The notes: generated by a model not told the origin, from the letters alone. 64,000 bases of DNA from Agarilytica sp033852175 (GCA_033852175.1 JAWSUY010000003.1:124001-188000); one strand, 5' to 3'; positions 1 through 9,108 are shown, counted from the first letter of the stretch. Numbers and translations are program-made.

Positions 1-315
1 GCCCACAATGTCGAAATCGGTGAAAACACGGCTATTGCTGGTTGTGTGGGAGTTGCAGGCAGTACTAAAATTGGTAAAAACTGCACCTTTGCTGGCGCAG
101 TTATCGTGAATGGTCATATTGAAATCGCCGATAATTGCCATTTTAATGGTGGCACTGTTGTGACGAAAGGAACAAACGAGGCAGGGGTCTTTGCGTCTGC
201 TACTCCTATGCAAGATGTAAAAAAATGGCGTAAATCAGCAGTACGTTTTGGACAGCTCGATGAAATGGCTGGCCGCATTAGAAAATTAGAAAAAGAAAAT
301 AAACTAAAAAGTTAA
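1..315 (+). CDS. lpxD: LpxD, UDP-3-O-acylglucosamine N-acyltransferase (C-terminal part)
   Basis: The window opens inside this gene; about 104 C-terminal residues are visible, ending at TAA. The protein adds the second 3-hydroxyacyl chain to UDP-3-O-acyl-glucosamine in lipid A synthesis. The visible part shows left-handed beta-helix hexapeptide repeats (VEIGENTAIAG, TKIGKNC, IEIADNCHFNGG) and then a charged C-terminal helix (MAGRIRKLEKENK), as in LpxD. fabZ, lpxA and lpxB follow in the canonical order, so the assignment rests on both sequence and context. The start and the acyl-transfer residues lie outside the window. Confidence 0.93.
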   Translation, partial: AHNVEIGENTAIAGCVGVAGSTKIGKNCTFAGAVIVNGHIEIADNCHFNGGTVVTKGTNEAGVFASATPMQDVKKWRKSAVRFGQLDEMAGRIRKLEKENKLKS

Positions 316-355
316 CTACGTAGGCGCTGATGAGCGCTTAGTTTTGGGGCTCACC

Positions 356-793
356 ATGATGGACATTCTTGAAATTCGTAAATATATTCCGCACCGCTAT
401 CCTTTTTTATTGATTGATCGTGTTGTAGAGCTGGAGGAGGGGGAGAGAATTCTTGCGTACAAAAACGTTTCTGCAAACGAGCCCGTTTTTGAGGGCCATT
501 TCCCTCATTTCCCTGTTTTTCCAGGAGTGATGATTGTAGAGGCAATGGCACAAGCTTGCGCTATTCTCGGTTTTAAAACGATGGATAAAACGCCTGATGA
601 CGGTTCCATATACCTGTTTGCCGGTATCGATAAAGTTCGTTTTAAACGTCAGGTAGTTCCGGGTGATCGTGTTTTTATTGAGTCGAAAATAATCTCTGAA
701 AAACGCGGTATTTGGAAGTTTGAATGTGTCGCTAAGGTAGATGACCAGTTGGTGACTAGCGCGACTATTCTGTGCGCAGATCGAAGTGTTTGA
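356..793 (+). CDS. fabZ: FabZ, 3-hydroxyacyl-ACP dehydratase
   Basis: Dehydrates (3R)-hydroxyacyl-ACP to trans-2-enoyl-ACP in type II fatty acid synthesis; a cytosolic hot-dog-fold enzyme. It has the usual FabZ length (about 146 residues). The N-terminal PHRYPFLLIDRV, the catalytic-His segment GHFPHFPVFPGV and the catalytic-Glu segment EAMAQA are all present, followed by FAGIDKVRFKR. An in-frame TTG lies at 344, but ATG at 356 (or the adjacent ATG at 359) fits the family N-terminus and has GGGGC upstream. It sits between lpxD and lpxA, where FabZ and LpxA compete for hydroxyacyl-ACP. Nothing unusual is seen. Confidence 0.96.
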   Translation: MMDILEIRKYIPHRYPFLLIDRVVELEEGERILAYKNVSANEPVFEGHFPHFPVFPGVMIVEAMAQACAILGFKTMDKTPDDGSIYLFAGIDKVRFKRQVVPGDRVFIESKIISEKRGIWKFECVAKVDDQLVTSATILCADRSV

Positions 794-848
794 GGTCGAG
801 TTGTCATTCTGACGGCTTGTGTTAAAAGCAAAGTATTAAGGGCAAATT

Positions 849-1616
849 TTGATTCATAGCAGTGCGATAATTGATGTTTCCGCTACTATCGAAGAAGGAG
901 TTTCTATTGGTCCGTGGACCATTATTGGACCGGATGTTGTTATTAAATCGGGTACTGAGGTCGCGTCTCATATTGTCATTAAAGGTCCAACAGTTATTGG
1001 CCATGATAACCGAATCATGCAGTTTTCTTCTATTGGTGAAGATACGCCTGACCTTAAATATCAAGGTGAAGATACGCGCCTAGTTATTGGTGATCGTAAT
1101 GTCATTAGAGAAGGTGTGACGATTCATCGAGGGACGGTACAGGATCGTTCAGAAACAACCATTGGTGATGATAATCTGATTATGGCTTATGTCCATATCG
1201 GCCACGATAGTATTGTTGGTAATCATTGCATATTGGTGAACAATGCTTCGTTAGCCGGCCACGTCACCGTTGGGGATTGGGCAATTTTAAGTGGTTATAC
1301 CTTGGTCCACCAATATTGTTTTGTGGGTACCCATAGCTTTACAGGAATGGGGAGCGCAGTTGGTAAAGATATCCCTGCTTTTGTTACCGTATCAGGGGCG
1401 CCTGCGGCCGCAAGAAGCATAAACCTCGAAGGTCTTAAGCGACGAGGTTATAGTAAGGATCAACTGTCTAATTTATCAAAAGCATTCAAAATTATTTATC
1501 GCCGTGGTTTGACCATGGAATCTGCTTTGAAAGAGTTGGGTGAATTGCCGGATGCGGGTGAAATTAAAACACTCACGGATTCTTTACTACAGTCCACTCG
1601 TGGGATTGTTCGTTAA
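849..1616 (+). CDS. lpxA: LpxA, UDP-N-acetylglucosamine O-acyltransferase
   Basis: First step of lipid A synthesis: transfers 3-hydroxyacyl from ACP to the 3-OH of UDP-GlcNAc. The 255 residues match the family length. Hexapeptide-repeat beta-helix sequence runs through roughly residues 1-190, including IGEDTPDLKYQGEDTRLVIG, TIHRGTVQ, the catalytic-His region AYVHIGHDSIVGNH and NNASLAGHV; the C-terminal helical part contains NLEGLKRRGYS and ends STRGIVR. The start is a TTG at 849 (MIHSSAIID aligns with the LpxA N-terminus), with no in-frame ATG nearby. It is followed by an unusual 243-bp gap holding a palindromic repeat before lpxB. Confidence 0.96.
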   Translation: MIHSSAIIDVSATIEEGVSIGPWTIIGPDVVIKSGTEVASHIVIKGPTVIGHDNRIMQFSSIGEDTPDLKYQGEDTRLVIGDRNVIREGVTIHRGTVQDRSETTIGDDNLIMAYVHIGHDSIVGNHCILVNNASLAGHVTVGDWAILSGYTLVHQYCFVGTHSFTGMGSAVGKDIPAFVTVSGAPAAARSINLEGLKRRGYSKDQLSNLSKAFKIIYRRGLTMESALKELGELPDAGEIKTLTDSLLQSTRGIVR

Positions 1617-1657
1617 ACTTATACTCTAGGGTCTAAATTAGTAGCTATCTATAAATA

Positions 1658-1791
1658 GGACTCTGCTACGGAAAATATAAAGCTCATTTTTGAACAGTTA
1701 CATGACATTATTTGCAACAAGCAAACGCCCATGTGTAGTGGTGAAAACCTGAGTGTTTTTATTTTCCCTCGCGACGAGCAATTTCTGGACG
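1658..1791. repeat. Long palindromic intergenic repeat, copy 1
   Basis: An imperfect inverted repeat with arms at about 1658-1715 and 1721-1779 around a 5-base loop (AACAA, 1716-1720). The right arm begins GCAAACGCCC and ends TCGCGACGAGC, followed by GGACGG. The same structure occurs inverted at 32.9-33.1 kb. The right arm (59 nt) matches the reverse complement of 32942-33000 at 50 positions, and all nine differences are transitions. It lies in the lpxA-lpxB gap, about 70 bp before lpxB. It is probably a dispersed non-coding element (REP/MITE-like) or a structured RNA; function unknown. Confidence 0.75.
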
Positions 1792-1859
1792 GCCGCTAAT
1801 TAACTACAATGACCCAAAAGATCAATCGATAACTCTTTTCAAGAAACCATAAATATATT

Positions 1860-3002
1860 ATGAAAACATTGTCTCGAATAGCAATTGTTGTTGGTGAGGC
1901 GTCGGGTGATATTCTAGGCGCGGGGCTTATCGAAGCTCTGAAGAAGCGTTATCCCAATTGTCAGTTTGAAGGTATTGGCGGTCCCCAAATGATTGCGCAG
2001 GGTTTTGTCTCCCACTTCCCTATGGATCGACTTGCAGTGATGGGCTTGGTCGAGCCGCTTAAGCGTTTGTCTGAGCTGTTATCTATTCGTAAAAATATAC
2101 GGCAACGTTATATCGAGTCTCCTCCTGATGTATTTATCGGTATAGATGCCCCCGACTTCAACCTTTCCCTTGAATTATCGTTAAAAGAAAAAGGTGTTAA
2201 AACGGTACATTACGTTAGTCCTTCAGTTTGGGCATGGCGGCAAGGTCGCATAAAGAAAATTGCTAAAGCCGTTGACTTGATGTTGACACTATTTCCTTTT
2301 GAAGAAGCCTTTTACCTTGAGCATGATGTGCCGGTTCACTTTGTAGGGCATCCATTAGCCGACAAGCTTTCTCTAGAGGACGTGAAGATTGAGTCTCGAC
2401 AAAAGCTGGGGTTAGATGAGTCTGGGAAGTACTTAGCCGTGCTACCTGGCAGTAGACGTTCTGAAGTTGAGAAACTATCCCGAGTTTTTTTAGCGTCGGC
2501 AGAGCTTTGTGTGTCTAGCCAGCAGGAGATCCAGATACTGGTTCCCGCGGCAAACGAAGCTCGCTATGAAGAATTGTCAGTCATTATTCAGGATTTTCCA
2601 AATTTGAATGTGGCCCTGAGTTTGGGTGATTCTCATGACGTTATGGCGGCGGCTGATGTTGTTCTAATGGCTTCAGGAACAACAACGTTAGAAGCTATGC
2701 TTTTAAAGCGCCCAATGGTAATCGCTTATCGTATGGCCGCTTTATCATTTTGGATTATTAAACGGCTTGTAAAGTCTAAGTATATTGGATTGCCTAATTT
2801 ATTGGCCAATCGCTTACTTGTTCCTGAACTTATCCAAGATGAAGCAACTGCCCCCCAAATAAGTGCTGAAGTGATGAAGTATTTTAAGTCTGCACAAACG
2901 AGTGCCGATTTGATTTCTGAGTTCTTACGGATTCATCGGACGTTAAAGAGAAATGCGAATGAAGAAGCGGCTAACGCGGTGGAAAAGTTGTGCCAAAAAT
3001 GA
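1860..3002 (+). CDS. lpxB: LpxB, lipid-A-disaccharide synthase
   Basis: GT19-family glycosyltransferase that condenses UDP-2,3-diacylglucosamine with lipid X to form lipid A disaccharide at the inner membrane. The 380 residues are the family length. Diagnostic stretches are AGEASGDILGA-like (VVGEASGDILGAGLIEALK), EGIGGPQM, PDVFIGIDAPDFN, YVSPSVWAWRQGRI, FVGHPLAD, LAVLPGSRRSEV and the acceptor region MASGTTTLEAML. The ATG start at 1860 is clear. The stop TGA overlaps the ATG of rnhB (ATGA at 2999-3002), implying translational coupling. The palindromic repeat sits directly upstream and could influence expression. Confidence 0.97.
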   Translation: MKTLSRIAIVVGEASGDILGAGLIEALKKRYPNCQFEGIGGPQMIAQGFVSHFPMDRLAVMGLVEPLKRLSELLSIRKNIRQRYIESPPDVFIGIDAPDFNLSLELSLKEKGVKTVHYVSPSVWAWRQGRIKKIAKAVDLMLTLFPFEEAFYLEHDVPVHFVGHPLADKLSLEDVKIESRQKLGLDESGKYLAVLPGSRRSEVEKLSRVFLASAELCVSSQQEIQILVPAANEARYEELSVIIQDFPNLNVALSLGDSHDVMAAADVVLMASGTTTLEAMLLKRPMVIAYRMAALSFWIIKRLVKSKYIGLPNLLANRLLVPELIQDEATAPQISAEVMKYFKSAQTSADLISEFLRIHRTLKRNANEEAANAVEKLCQK

Positions 3003-3616
3003 AAAACAAATCACGAGATCTCTTTGCTGTTGATCCGACTAAGAAGCGTGTTGCTGGTGTTGATGAAGTTGGGCGAGGTCCGCTTGCAGGTGATGTTGTT
3101 GCCGCTGCGGTTATTCTCGGGAAGAATCACGGTATTTTAGGATTAACTGATTCTAAAAAGATCAGTGAGAAAAAACGTTTAGTTTTAAGCGAAGAAATTA
3201 AGCAAAAAGCACTTGCATGGAGTATTACTAGAGCGTCTATTGAAGAGATTGATGAACTCAATATACTGCACGCGAGTTTGCTGGCAATGAAACGAGCGGT
3301 TGATGAGCTTGATCCATCTCCTGGTTATGTTTATGTTGATGGAAATAAATTGCCTCCGTGGGATTACCCCTCTGAGGCTGTGGTGCAAGGGGATAACCTC
3401 GTTGAAGAAATTAGCGCCGCTTCGATTATTGCTAAGGTAGCACGTGATCAAGAAATGGATGCGTTTGATAAAAAGTATCCCGAATACGGTTTTGCAAAAC
3501 ATAAAGGTTACCCGACTAAGGCGCATATTCAGGCGCTTGAAGAATATGGTGTTTGTGATATTCATCGGCGCTCATATGCTCCGGTTAAAAGAATATTAGA
3601 GCAATTAAAAAGTTAG
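2999..3616 (+). CDS. rnhB: RNase HII
   Basis: Cleaves RNA in RNA-DNA hybrids and starts ribonucleotide excision repair. The signature GVDEVGRGPLAGDVVAAAV carries the first two acidic catalytic residues (Asp-Glu), and LTDSKKIS, YVDGNKLP and AASIIAKVARDQ follow in family order, ending in the typical KHKGYPTKAH region and the HRRSYAPV tail. About 205 residues. ATG at 2999 overlaps the lpxB stop and is preferred; an in-frame GTG at 2990 would add three residues. The lpxB-rnhB order matches enterobacteria; dnaE, which follows there, is absent here. Confidence 0.96.
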   Translation: MKNKSRDLFAVDPTKKRVAGVDEVGRGPLAGDVVAAAVILGKNHGILGLTDSKKISEKKRLVLSEEIKQKALAWSITRASIEEIDELNILHASLLAMKRAVDELDPSPGYVYVDGNKLPPWDYPSEAVVQGDNLVEEISAASIIAKVARDQEMDAFDKKYPEYGFAKHKGYPTKAHIQALEEYGVCDIHRRSYAPVKRILEQLKS

Positions 3617-3801
3617 CTCAAAAAACCTGTAAATAACCCTATCCTCCTCCAGCAATTGAGCTATACCTAATAATAAGAGGTATTTAAGTTGAAACTGATT
3701 TTTTGACCTCTAACACCGTTAACATGCCGCTGTAGATGTTTTTAATCGTTATTATCTAGGCGTGTGGTTATTTCACTGGACTCTAAGGGGGGGATTGTGA
3801 A

Positions 3802-4296
3802 ATGAAGAGTTTTGGGTTTGGGTTCTTATGTAACCCGTGGTTAAGTTTTTACACTGAGTGGCTCGACTCCATAAATGAGCAAGATAGCGCTATGCGGCGA
3901 TTTATACGTCATCCATCAGATATTCCGATTGCATATTCATTAGATGCCTCACCTTGCCAATCCCAAAATTTACGCGACGTTAGTTGCGGTGGCTTATGCT
4001 TTACATCGGAATGCCCGATGGAAACGGGTCGGCATATTCATATTGAAATTGGTTTGGATGCGTCTCCATTCGAGGCCGATGGCACAGTTGCTTGGTGTAA
4101 GCGGGAAAGTGACTCTTACGCTGTTGGCGTAGAGTTTACTGATAACTCTACGCAATATGGTGTTCGTATGGTTGAGCAAATTTGCCATATCGAGCATTAT
4201 CGAAGTGAAATGTTGGCCGCAGAAGGTAGAGATTTGAGTAGTGAAGAAGCTGCTCAGGAGTGGGTAAAAAAATACGCGGCGAACTTTCCCGCATAG
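3802..4296 (+). CDS. PilZ-domain protein (putative c-di-GMP receptor)
   Basis: A 164-residue protein with a PilZ domain at about residues 31-130. The c-di-GMP-binding signature is visible as RRFIRH (RxxxR type) and DVSCGG ([D/N]xSxxG type). PilZ proteins bind c-di-GMP and control motility, biofilm or secretion. No partner gene is adjacent, so the target is unknown. The start at 3802 has a strong G-rich ribosome-binding stretch (AAGGGGGGG) upstream; an internal ATG at 3892 would begin exactly at the PilZ motif, so the first 30 residues are less certain. It appears monocistronic. Confidence 0.85.
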   Translation: MKSFGFGFLCNPWLSFYTEWLDSINEQDSAMRRFIRHPSDIPIAYSLDASPCQSQNLRDVSCGGLCFTSECPMETGRHIHIEIGLDASPFEADGTVAWCKRESDSYAVGVEFTDNSTQYGVRMVEQICHIEHYRSEMLAAEGRDLSSEEAAQEWVKKYAANFPA

Positions 4297-4363
4297 TGAC
4301 CTTATTACGTGATGGCTGCATTGCTAGAGCTAACCCTTGACCATCCCATGAGGGTAACTCTAT

Positions 4364-4900
4364 TTAAGCCGCAAGAAGTCTGTCATATCGCCTGCTAAGC
4401 AAGTCATAAAACTGCTCTCGTAGCTGCATAATTGTAATTTTAATATCCGCAATTTCCTGTTCGCTAATATCCTGACGACCCACGTATACCTGTTTTCTGA
4501 AGAAGGCTATTTTGGCTGCGTATAGACGCAAGGTCTTTTCCATTGTCTTTTCCCCCAGCATTAATAGTTTTGCTTCGGCTGCGGCAAGTTTTTCAAAATC
4601 GTTTACCAGCTGTTCGTTGATTCGGTCTAATTCCTGCTTTCTCGCCGGTGGCCAGCGTTTGCCAAAACGCGTTGATTCAATGACGAGGGCTGAGTATTTT
4701 GCGAAGCAGTGGTTGACACGCCCGACCTCTGAAGAGATCTCTTCCAACAAAAAAATCTTTTTTTGTTCTGGCCGAGTTCGAGCGGAGGAGTGTTGGTCTC
4801 TCCATATTTTCGTTAGCCACAGGCAAGTGATTGCCAGAACCATTCCCGTCGAGATCTTAAATAAGGTGTCAAGAATCCCCCAGTAATCAATTGTCATCAT
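4364..4900 (-). CDS. Hypothetical membrane-anchored coiled-coil protein
   Basis: Family not recognised. The protein has one N-terminal hydrophobic segment (about residues 10-30, LFKISTGMVLAITCLWLTKI) and then a mostly charged helical region rich in Glu, Lys and Arg, consistent with a single-pass anchor and a coiled coil. There is no signal-peptidase site. The longest frame starts with TTG at 4921, but ATG at 4900 has AGGG six bases upstream and is preferred. It converges with the PilZ gene (68 bp between stops). Function unknown. Confidence 0.6.
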   Translation of the reverse strand: MMTIDYWGILDTLFKISTGMVLAITCLWLTKIWRDQHSSARTRPEQKKIFLLEEISSEVGRVNHCFAKYSALVIESTRFGKRWPPARKQELDRINEQLVNDFEKLAAAEAKLLMLGEKTMEKTLRLYAAKIAFFRKQVYVGRQDISEQEIADIKITIMQLREQFYDLLSRRYDRLLAA

Positions 4901-5137
4901 CTGCCCTACCTGTTTGGTCAATTAATTGACATTTTTCATTGTCTGTATGGGATACAGCAAGATGCGATCCAGTTTTGCTCTAGAGCGGGAGCTGGGGTGG
5001 GAGGTGTTGCCCCTATGTTCGACCAAAAGTGCAGAGAGAATAGCGATTGATAGAGGTGCTGAACTGACAGAGAAGGGATTGAGTCTCTAATGGTATGGCG
5101 ACATGCAAATATTTTGCTCGACGGCTTAACTGTGGTT

Positions 5138-5926
5138 TTAGCTATCTGGAGCCCATTGGTAGAATCCAGCCTGATTCGAAACGCGTATTGGCGTCTTAAA
5201 AAGTGAGCTTAAACGACTTGACGTGAGTATTTCGGGTTTCTCCCCGTCGAAGCAAATAGCGCCTTGATCCAATGCGATGACTCGATTGACTTCAGGGATA
5301 ATCTCTTGAATATGATGGGTGACGAGAATGATTGTTTTCCCTTGAGCGCTCAGCTCCCGCATGTCTTTCAGTATTTGAAAGGCCGCGCTTACGTCCAAAC
5401 TGCTTGTGGGCTCATCAAAAACGATGACTTTCGGGTTATGGATTGTGGCTCGAGCCAGAAGTAAGCGACGTTTTTGGCCGCTCGATAATTGTAAAAACTG
5501 GCGATCCCTTAATTCCCAAACATGATATTTTACCAGTGCTTGTTCTGCAATCTTGGTTTGATCTGTTGTGACTTGGTGGTGTTGATGAATGCCCACTGAT
5601 CCGAAAAATGCAGATAGTACAACGTCCAGCCCTGTTGCAATTGCTTCATATTGCGATTGAAACTCGTGGGAAACTACGCCAATTTTATCCCGTAATTGCC
5701 ATATGTTGACGCACTTTTGACCGAATATTTTAAGGTAAGAGTCTGAGCGTACAACCGGGCTAATTTCTCGTGTGAGGAGTTTGAGTAATGTGGTTTTTCC
5801 TGCGCCATTAGGTCCTAGGATTGCCACGTGCTCACCTTGATATAAAGAAAGGGACAAGTCTTCAAATACGCGATGTTGCCCTCGAAAAACTCGAGCGTTT
5901 TTTATTTCTAATATGGGCTTAGGCAT
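5138..5926 (-). CDS. ABC transporter ATP-binding protein (stand-alone)
   Basis: A single nucleotide-binding domain of 262 residues: Walker A GPNGAGKTT (about residue 38), Q-loop near VVSHEFQ, signature LSSGQKRR, Walker B VIVFDEPTSSLD and H-loop VTHHIQE. No permease or binding protein is adjacent. Sequence style resembles the molybdate/iron-type or ModF/YlmA-type soluble ATPases, so it may not be a transporter component. It lies 17 bp downstream of xseA on the same strand, so the two are probably co-transcribed. The substrate cannot be deduced. Confidence 0.85.
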   Translation of the reverse strand: MPKPILEIKNARVFRGQHRVFEDLSLSLYQGEHVAILGPNGAGKTTLLKLLTREISPVVRSDSYLKIFGQKCVNIWQLRDKIGVVSHEFQSQYEAIATGLDVVLSAFFGSVGIHQHHQVTTDQTKIAEQALVKYHVWELRDRQFLQLSSGQKRRLLLARATIHNPKVIVFDEPTSSLDVSAAFQILKDMRELSAQGKTIILVTHHIQEIIPEVNRVIALDQGAICFDGEKPEILTSSRLSSLFKTPIRVSNQAGFYQWAPDS

Positions 5927-5943
5927 AGTGTTTTTTGACGTTG

Positions 5944-7305
5944 TTAGATTAGCGGCTGTTTCTCTTTAACTGTGGATATTAGCGTGCCGTCTTCCACGCG
6001 TAAGGAGAATTCATCACCTGTATTCACGGATTGAATTGAGCTTAGAACATTTCCTTCAGAGTCCCGAGCAATACTGTAGCCACGGTTTATCGTTGCAAGA
6101 GGGCTAACCAAGTCCAAGCGAGCCACTTGATGGTTAAATTGATTGTGTTTGTTGAGTACGTTTTGTTTGATGCTGCGGTTTAGACGTAAAGCAAGATCTT
6201 GAATGTGAGCTTTTTGTTGTTGAATTCGGGGTTTTGGATTTGAGCCAAACAATCTGTTGGTGGCTAGAGCAAATTTTTGCCGGTTTTGATCGAGTTCACG
6301 CGTTAATGCGTGAGTCAGTCTTGTCTCAATATGGTCCAGGCGTTGGTGCCATTGTTCCAGTTTTTCGCGAGGGTGTTTGAGGCGTTTTTGCAAATAACGA
6401 ATACGGTCTTGATGTTTTTCGAGTACTGATCGTATCGAACGTTGTAGCTGGTTTTCGATTCTGCCTAATTGCGATTTGAGCTCTTCACTGTCTGCGCTGA
6501 TCAGTTCGGCAGCTGCAGAAGGGGTGGGCGCGCGTAAATCAGCAACAAAATCAGCGATGGTGAAATCGACTTCATGCCCGACAGCTGAAACTATCGGCGT
6601 ATCACAGGCTGCAATACAACGGGCTAGGGCTTCATTGTTAAAAGACCATAGATCTTCGATTGAACCGCCTCCTCGACACAGAAGTATGGTATCGAAGCGC
6701 TCGTCTTTATCTGCGAGGTTAATTGCTTTAACGAGTTGGTTTGCAGATTCGTCGCCCTGTACCTGGCTGGGTATGATGGTAACTGGGAGAGAGGGGAAGC
6801 GTCGCTCGAGGACAGACAATACATCTCGTACTGCAGCGCCGCTGGGTGAGGTTACAACGGCTAAGTGTCGGCACTGTCGTGGCAGGGTTTGCTTTACTTC
6901 CGGTGCGAACAAACCTTCGCTCTGCAGTTTTGACTTTAATTCTTCAAATCTCTTTTGTAGCAGCCCAAACCCGGCTTGCTCCATGTGTTCGACGATTAAC
7001 TGATAGTCACCGCGACCCTCATACAAGCTGACTTTTGCTCGAACTTTTAAATGATCACCCACTCTCGGGTTAAATTTTACATAGGCGCTGCGTCGCTTAA
7101 ACATTGCACAGCTGATTTGTGCCCCCGAGTCCTTAAGAGTGAAGTACCAGTGACCAGAAGCTGGGCGGCTAATGTTGGATATTTCACCTTCGACCCAGAT
7201 CAACGGAAAGTGCGTTTCCAATAAGCCTTTTGCCCTGCGATTAAGTTCTGATACTGAAAACGTACTGCTAAGTTCGTCGACAGATGCAGAAAGGAGGTTG
7301 CTCAT
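5944..7305 (-). CDS. xseA: Exodeoxyribonuclease VII large subunit
   Basis: Catalytic subunit of the bidirectional single-strand exonuclease ExoVII (partner XseB not in the window). The 453 residues are the normal length. An N-terminal OB fold is visible (WVEGEISNISRPASGHWYFTLKD), then the conserved catalytic core (VVTSPSGAAVRDVL, LCRGGGSIEDLWSFNNE, PIVSAVGHEVDFTIAD, RAPTPSAAAEL), then a long coiled coil and a C-terminal TINRGYSIARD segment. The start is ATG at 7305. It is divergent from guaB, as in many gammaproteobacteria. Confidence 0.96.
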   Translation of the reverse strand: MSNLLSASVDELSSTFSVSELNRRAKGLLETHFPLIWVEGEISNISRPASGHWYFTLKDSGAQISCAMFKRRSAYVKFNPRVGDHLKVRAKVSLYEGRGDYQLIVEHMEQAGFGLLQKRFEELKSKLQSEGLFAPEVKQTLPRQCRHLAVVTSPSGAAVRDVLSVLERRFPSLPVTIIPSQVQGDESANQLVKAINLADKDERFDTILLCRGGGSIEDLWSFNNEALARCIAACDTPIVSAVGHEVDFTIADFVADLRAPTPSAAAELISADSEELKSQLGRIENQLQRSIRSVLEKHQDRIRYLQKRLKHPREKLEQWHQRLDHIETRLTHALTRELDQNRQKFALATNRLFGSNPKPRIQQQKAHIQDLALRLNRSIKQNVLNKHNQFNHQVARLDLVSPLATINRGYSIARDSEGNVLSSIQSVNTGDEFSLRVEDGTLISTVKEKQPLI

Positions 7306-7445
7306 AGAGGGTCACTTAAATAATGCTGAATTGAGATTAGGGCTAAAAACGAGAGTTTAGCACTCCCAAGCAGTCGATACCTGGTGAATTAGGGCGCTAA
7401 ACGGGCCTCCATTGCATTTATCTTACAAATGCTGCAAAGCCTTTG

Positions 7446-7474
7446 TTTACCGGCTCAAACGAGATAGCTATAAT
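7446..7474 (+). promoter_or_regulatory. Candidate sigma70 promoter of guaB
   Basis: A perfect TATAAT at 7469-7474 with a weak -35 (TTTACC, 7446-7451) at 17-bp spacing, 45 bp upstream of the guaB start. It is in the right place for the guaBA promoter in the xseA-guaB divergent gap. No purine operator was recognised. Confidence 0.55.
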
Positions 7475-7518
7475 GACGCGCTTTTCTCACGCACCACAAA
7501 TCCAGAGGTTTACTGGCC

Positions 7519-8994
7519 ATGTTAAGAATTTCCGAGGAAGCACTCACGTTTGACGATGTACTACTGATCCCAGGGTACTCGGAAATAACAGCCAAAGATG
7601 TGAGTTTGAAGACGCAATTAACGCGTAATATCTCCCTTAATATCCCCTTAATTTCAGCTGCGATGGATACCGTCACAGAAGCACGCCTTGCCATTGCTAT
7701 TGCGCAGGAAGGTGGTATCGGGATTATTCACAAAAGCATGTCGATCGAAGCGCAAGCCGAGCAAGTTCATGCCGTTAAGAAATTTGAAGCGGGTGTTGTA
7801 AAAGACCCCATTACGATTGAATCCGATGCAACAATAGAGCAATTGGTTGCGCTTACTCAGAAGCATAGAATTTCAGGCGTTCCTGTTCTTTCTAGCGGTG
7901 CTCTTGTTGGCATCGTTACCGGGCGTGACGTGCGTTTTGAGACGAACATGAGCGCAAGCGTTGCCAGTATCATGACGCCAAAGGCTGATCTGGTTACGGT
8001 TAAAGAAGGGGCTTCTGCTGATGAGATTCGTTCATTGCTACATAAGTATCGCATCGAAAGAGTCTTGGTCATAAATGATGGTTTCGACCTCTGTGGGCTT
8101 ATTACAGTAAAAGATATTAACAAGGCGGAGAACTATCCCAACGCCTGTAAAGAAGAAGATGGCCGTTTGCGAGTGGGGGCGTCGGTTGGTACCAGCCCAG
8201 ATACTGATGACCGCGTTGCAGCCTTGGTGAAAGCGGGTGTTGATGTGATTGTGGTCGATACTGCTCACGGCCACTCACAAAATGTCTTGAACCGTGTACG
8301 AGCGATTAAAAAAGCGTACCCGGATCTGCAAGTGATTGGCGGTAATATTGCGACTGCCGATGCGGCAAAAGCTTTAGTAGAGGCCGGTGCTGATGGCGTT
8401 AAAGTGGGAATCGGACCCGGTTCAATCTGTACGACTCGCATTGTTACCGGCGTGGGTGTTCCCCAAATTACAGCCATTTCGAATGTTGCTGCAGCGCTTA
8501 AAGGGACCGGAATTCCTGTTATTGCGGACGGCGGCGTGCGCTTTTCTGGTGATTTAGCCAAAGCTGTGGTTGCGGGAGCCAGTGCCATAATGATGGGCTC
8601 AATGTTTGCGGGTACTGAAGAAGCGCCCGGTGAAGTCGAGCTGTATCAAGGGCGTACTTATAAGTCTTACCGTGGTATGGGGTCTCTTGGCGCTATGTCG
8701 AAGACTCAAGGCTCATCTGACCGATACTTTCAAGATTCGAGTCAAGGAGCTGAAAAGCTTGTCCCGGAAGGCATTGAAGGGCGTGTTCCTTACAAAGGCC
8801 CAATTAGCGCTGTAGTTCACCAGTTGATGGGGGGCTTACGCGCTGCGATGGGTTACACCGGCTCTATCGATTTGGACATTATGCGGAACAAGCCTGAATT
8901 TGTGCGAGTTACTTCTGCCGGTATGGGCGAAAGTCACGTACATGATGTCAGCATTACAAAAGAAGCGCCAAACTATCCCGTTTCAGGTCGATAG
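7519..8994 (+). CDS. guaB: GuaB, IMP dehydrogenase
   Basis: Oxidises IMP to XMP with NAD+, the committed step to GMP. At 491 residues it is full length: TIM barrel beginning ALTFDDVLLIPGYS, two CBS domains inserted at about residues 90-205, and the active-site Cys loop GPGSICTTRIVTGVG near residue 300. The mobile flap region (YRGMGSLGAM) and the C-terminal GMGESHVHD also match. ATG at 7519. guaA follows 114 bp downstream, probably in the same operon. Confidence 0.98.
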   Translation: MLRISEEALTFDDVLLIPGYSEITAKDVSLKTQLTRNISLNIPLISAAMDTVTEARLAIAIAQEGGIGIIHKSMSIEAQAEQVHAVKKFEAGVVKDPITIESDATIEQLVALTQKHRISGVPVLSSGALVGIVTGRDVRFETNMSASVASIMTPKADLVTVKEGASADEIRSLLHKYRIERVLVINDGFDLCGLITVKDINKAENYPNACKEEDGRLRVGASVGTSPDTDDRVAALVKAGVDVIVVDTAHGHSQNVLNRVRAIKKAYPDLQVIGGNIATADAAKALVEAGADGVKVGIGPGSICTTRIVTGVGVPQITAISNVAAALKGTGIPVIADGGVRFSGDLAKAVVAGASAIMMGSMFAGTEEAPGEVELYQGRTYKSYRGMGSLGAMSKTQGSSDRYFQDSSQGAEKLVPEGIEGRVPYKGPISAVVHQLMGGLRAAMGYTGSIDLDIMRNKPEFVRVTSAGMGESHVHDVSITKEAPNYPVSGR

Positions 8995-9005
8995 CTAAAC
9001 TTTTT

Positions 9006-9035
9006 ATCCGTGTGCAGCGCAGTCTGTGCACGGAT
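9006..9035 (+). terminator. Hairpin in the guaB-guaA gap
   Basis: ATCCGTG (9006-9012) pairs with CACGGAT (9029-9035) around a 16-base loop, followed by an AT-rich TTAAATTTT stretch. It could be a weak terminator, attenuator or mRNA-stability hairpin between guaB and guaA. The T-tract is interrupted, so termination is uncertain. Confidence 0.35.
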
Positions 9036-9065
9036 TAAATTTTATTCCTCTGCGAAACTCTCTTT

Positions 9066-9093
9066 TTAGCATCTTACTATTAGCATCTTACTA
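9066..9093 (+). repeat. Perfect 14-bp tandem duplication before guaA
   Basis: TTAGCATCTTACTA occurs twice back to back (9066-9079 and 9080-9093), ending 15 bp before the guaA start codon, in its leader. Confidence 0.9.
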
Positions 9094-9108
9094 AAGGTCT
9101 CACCGTTC

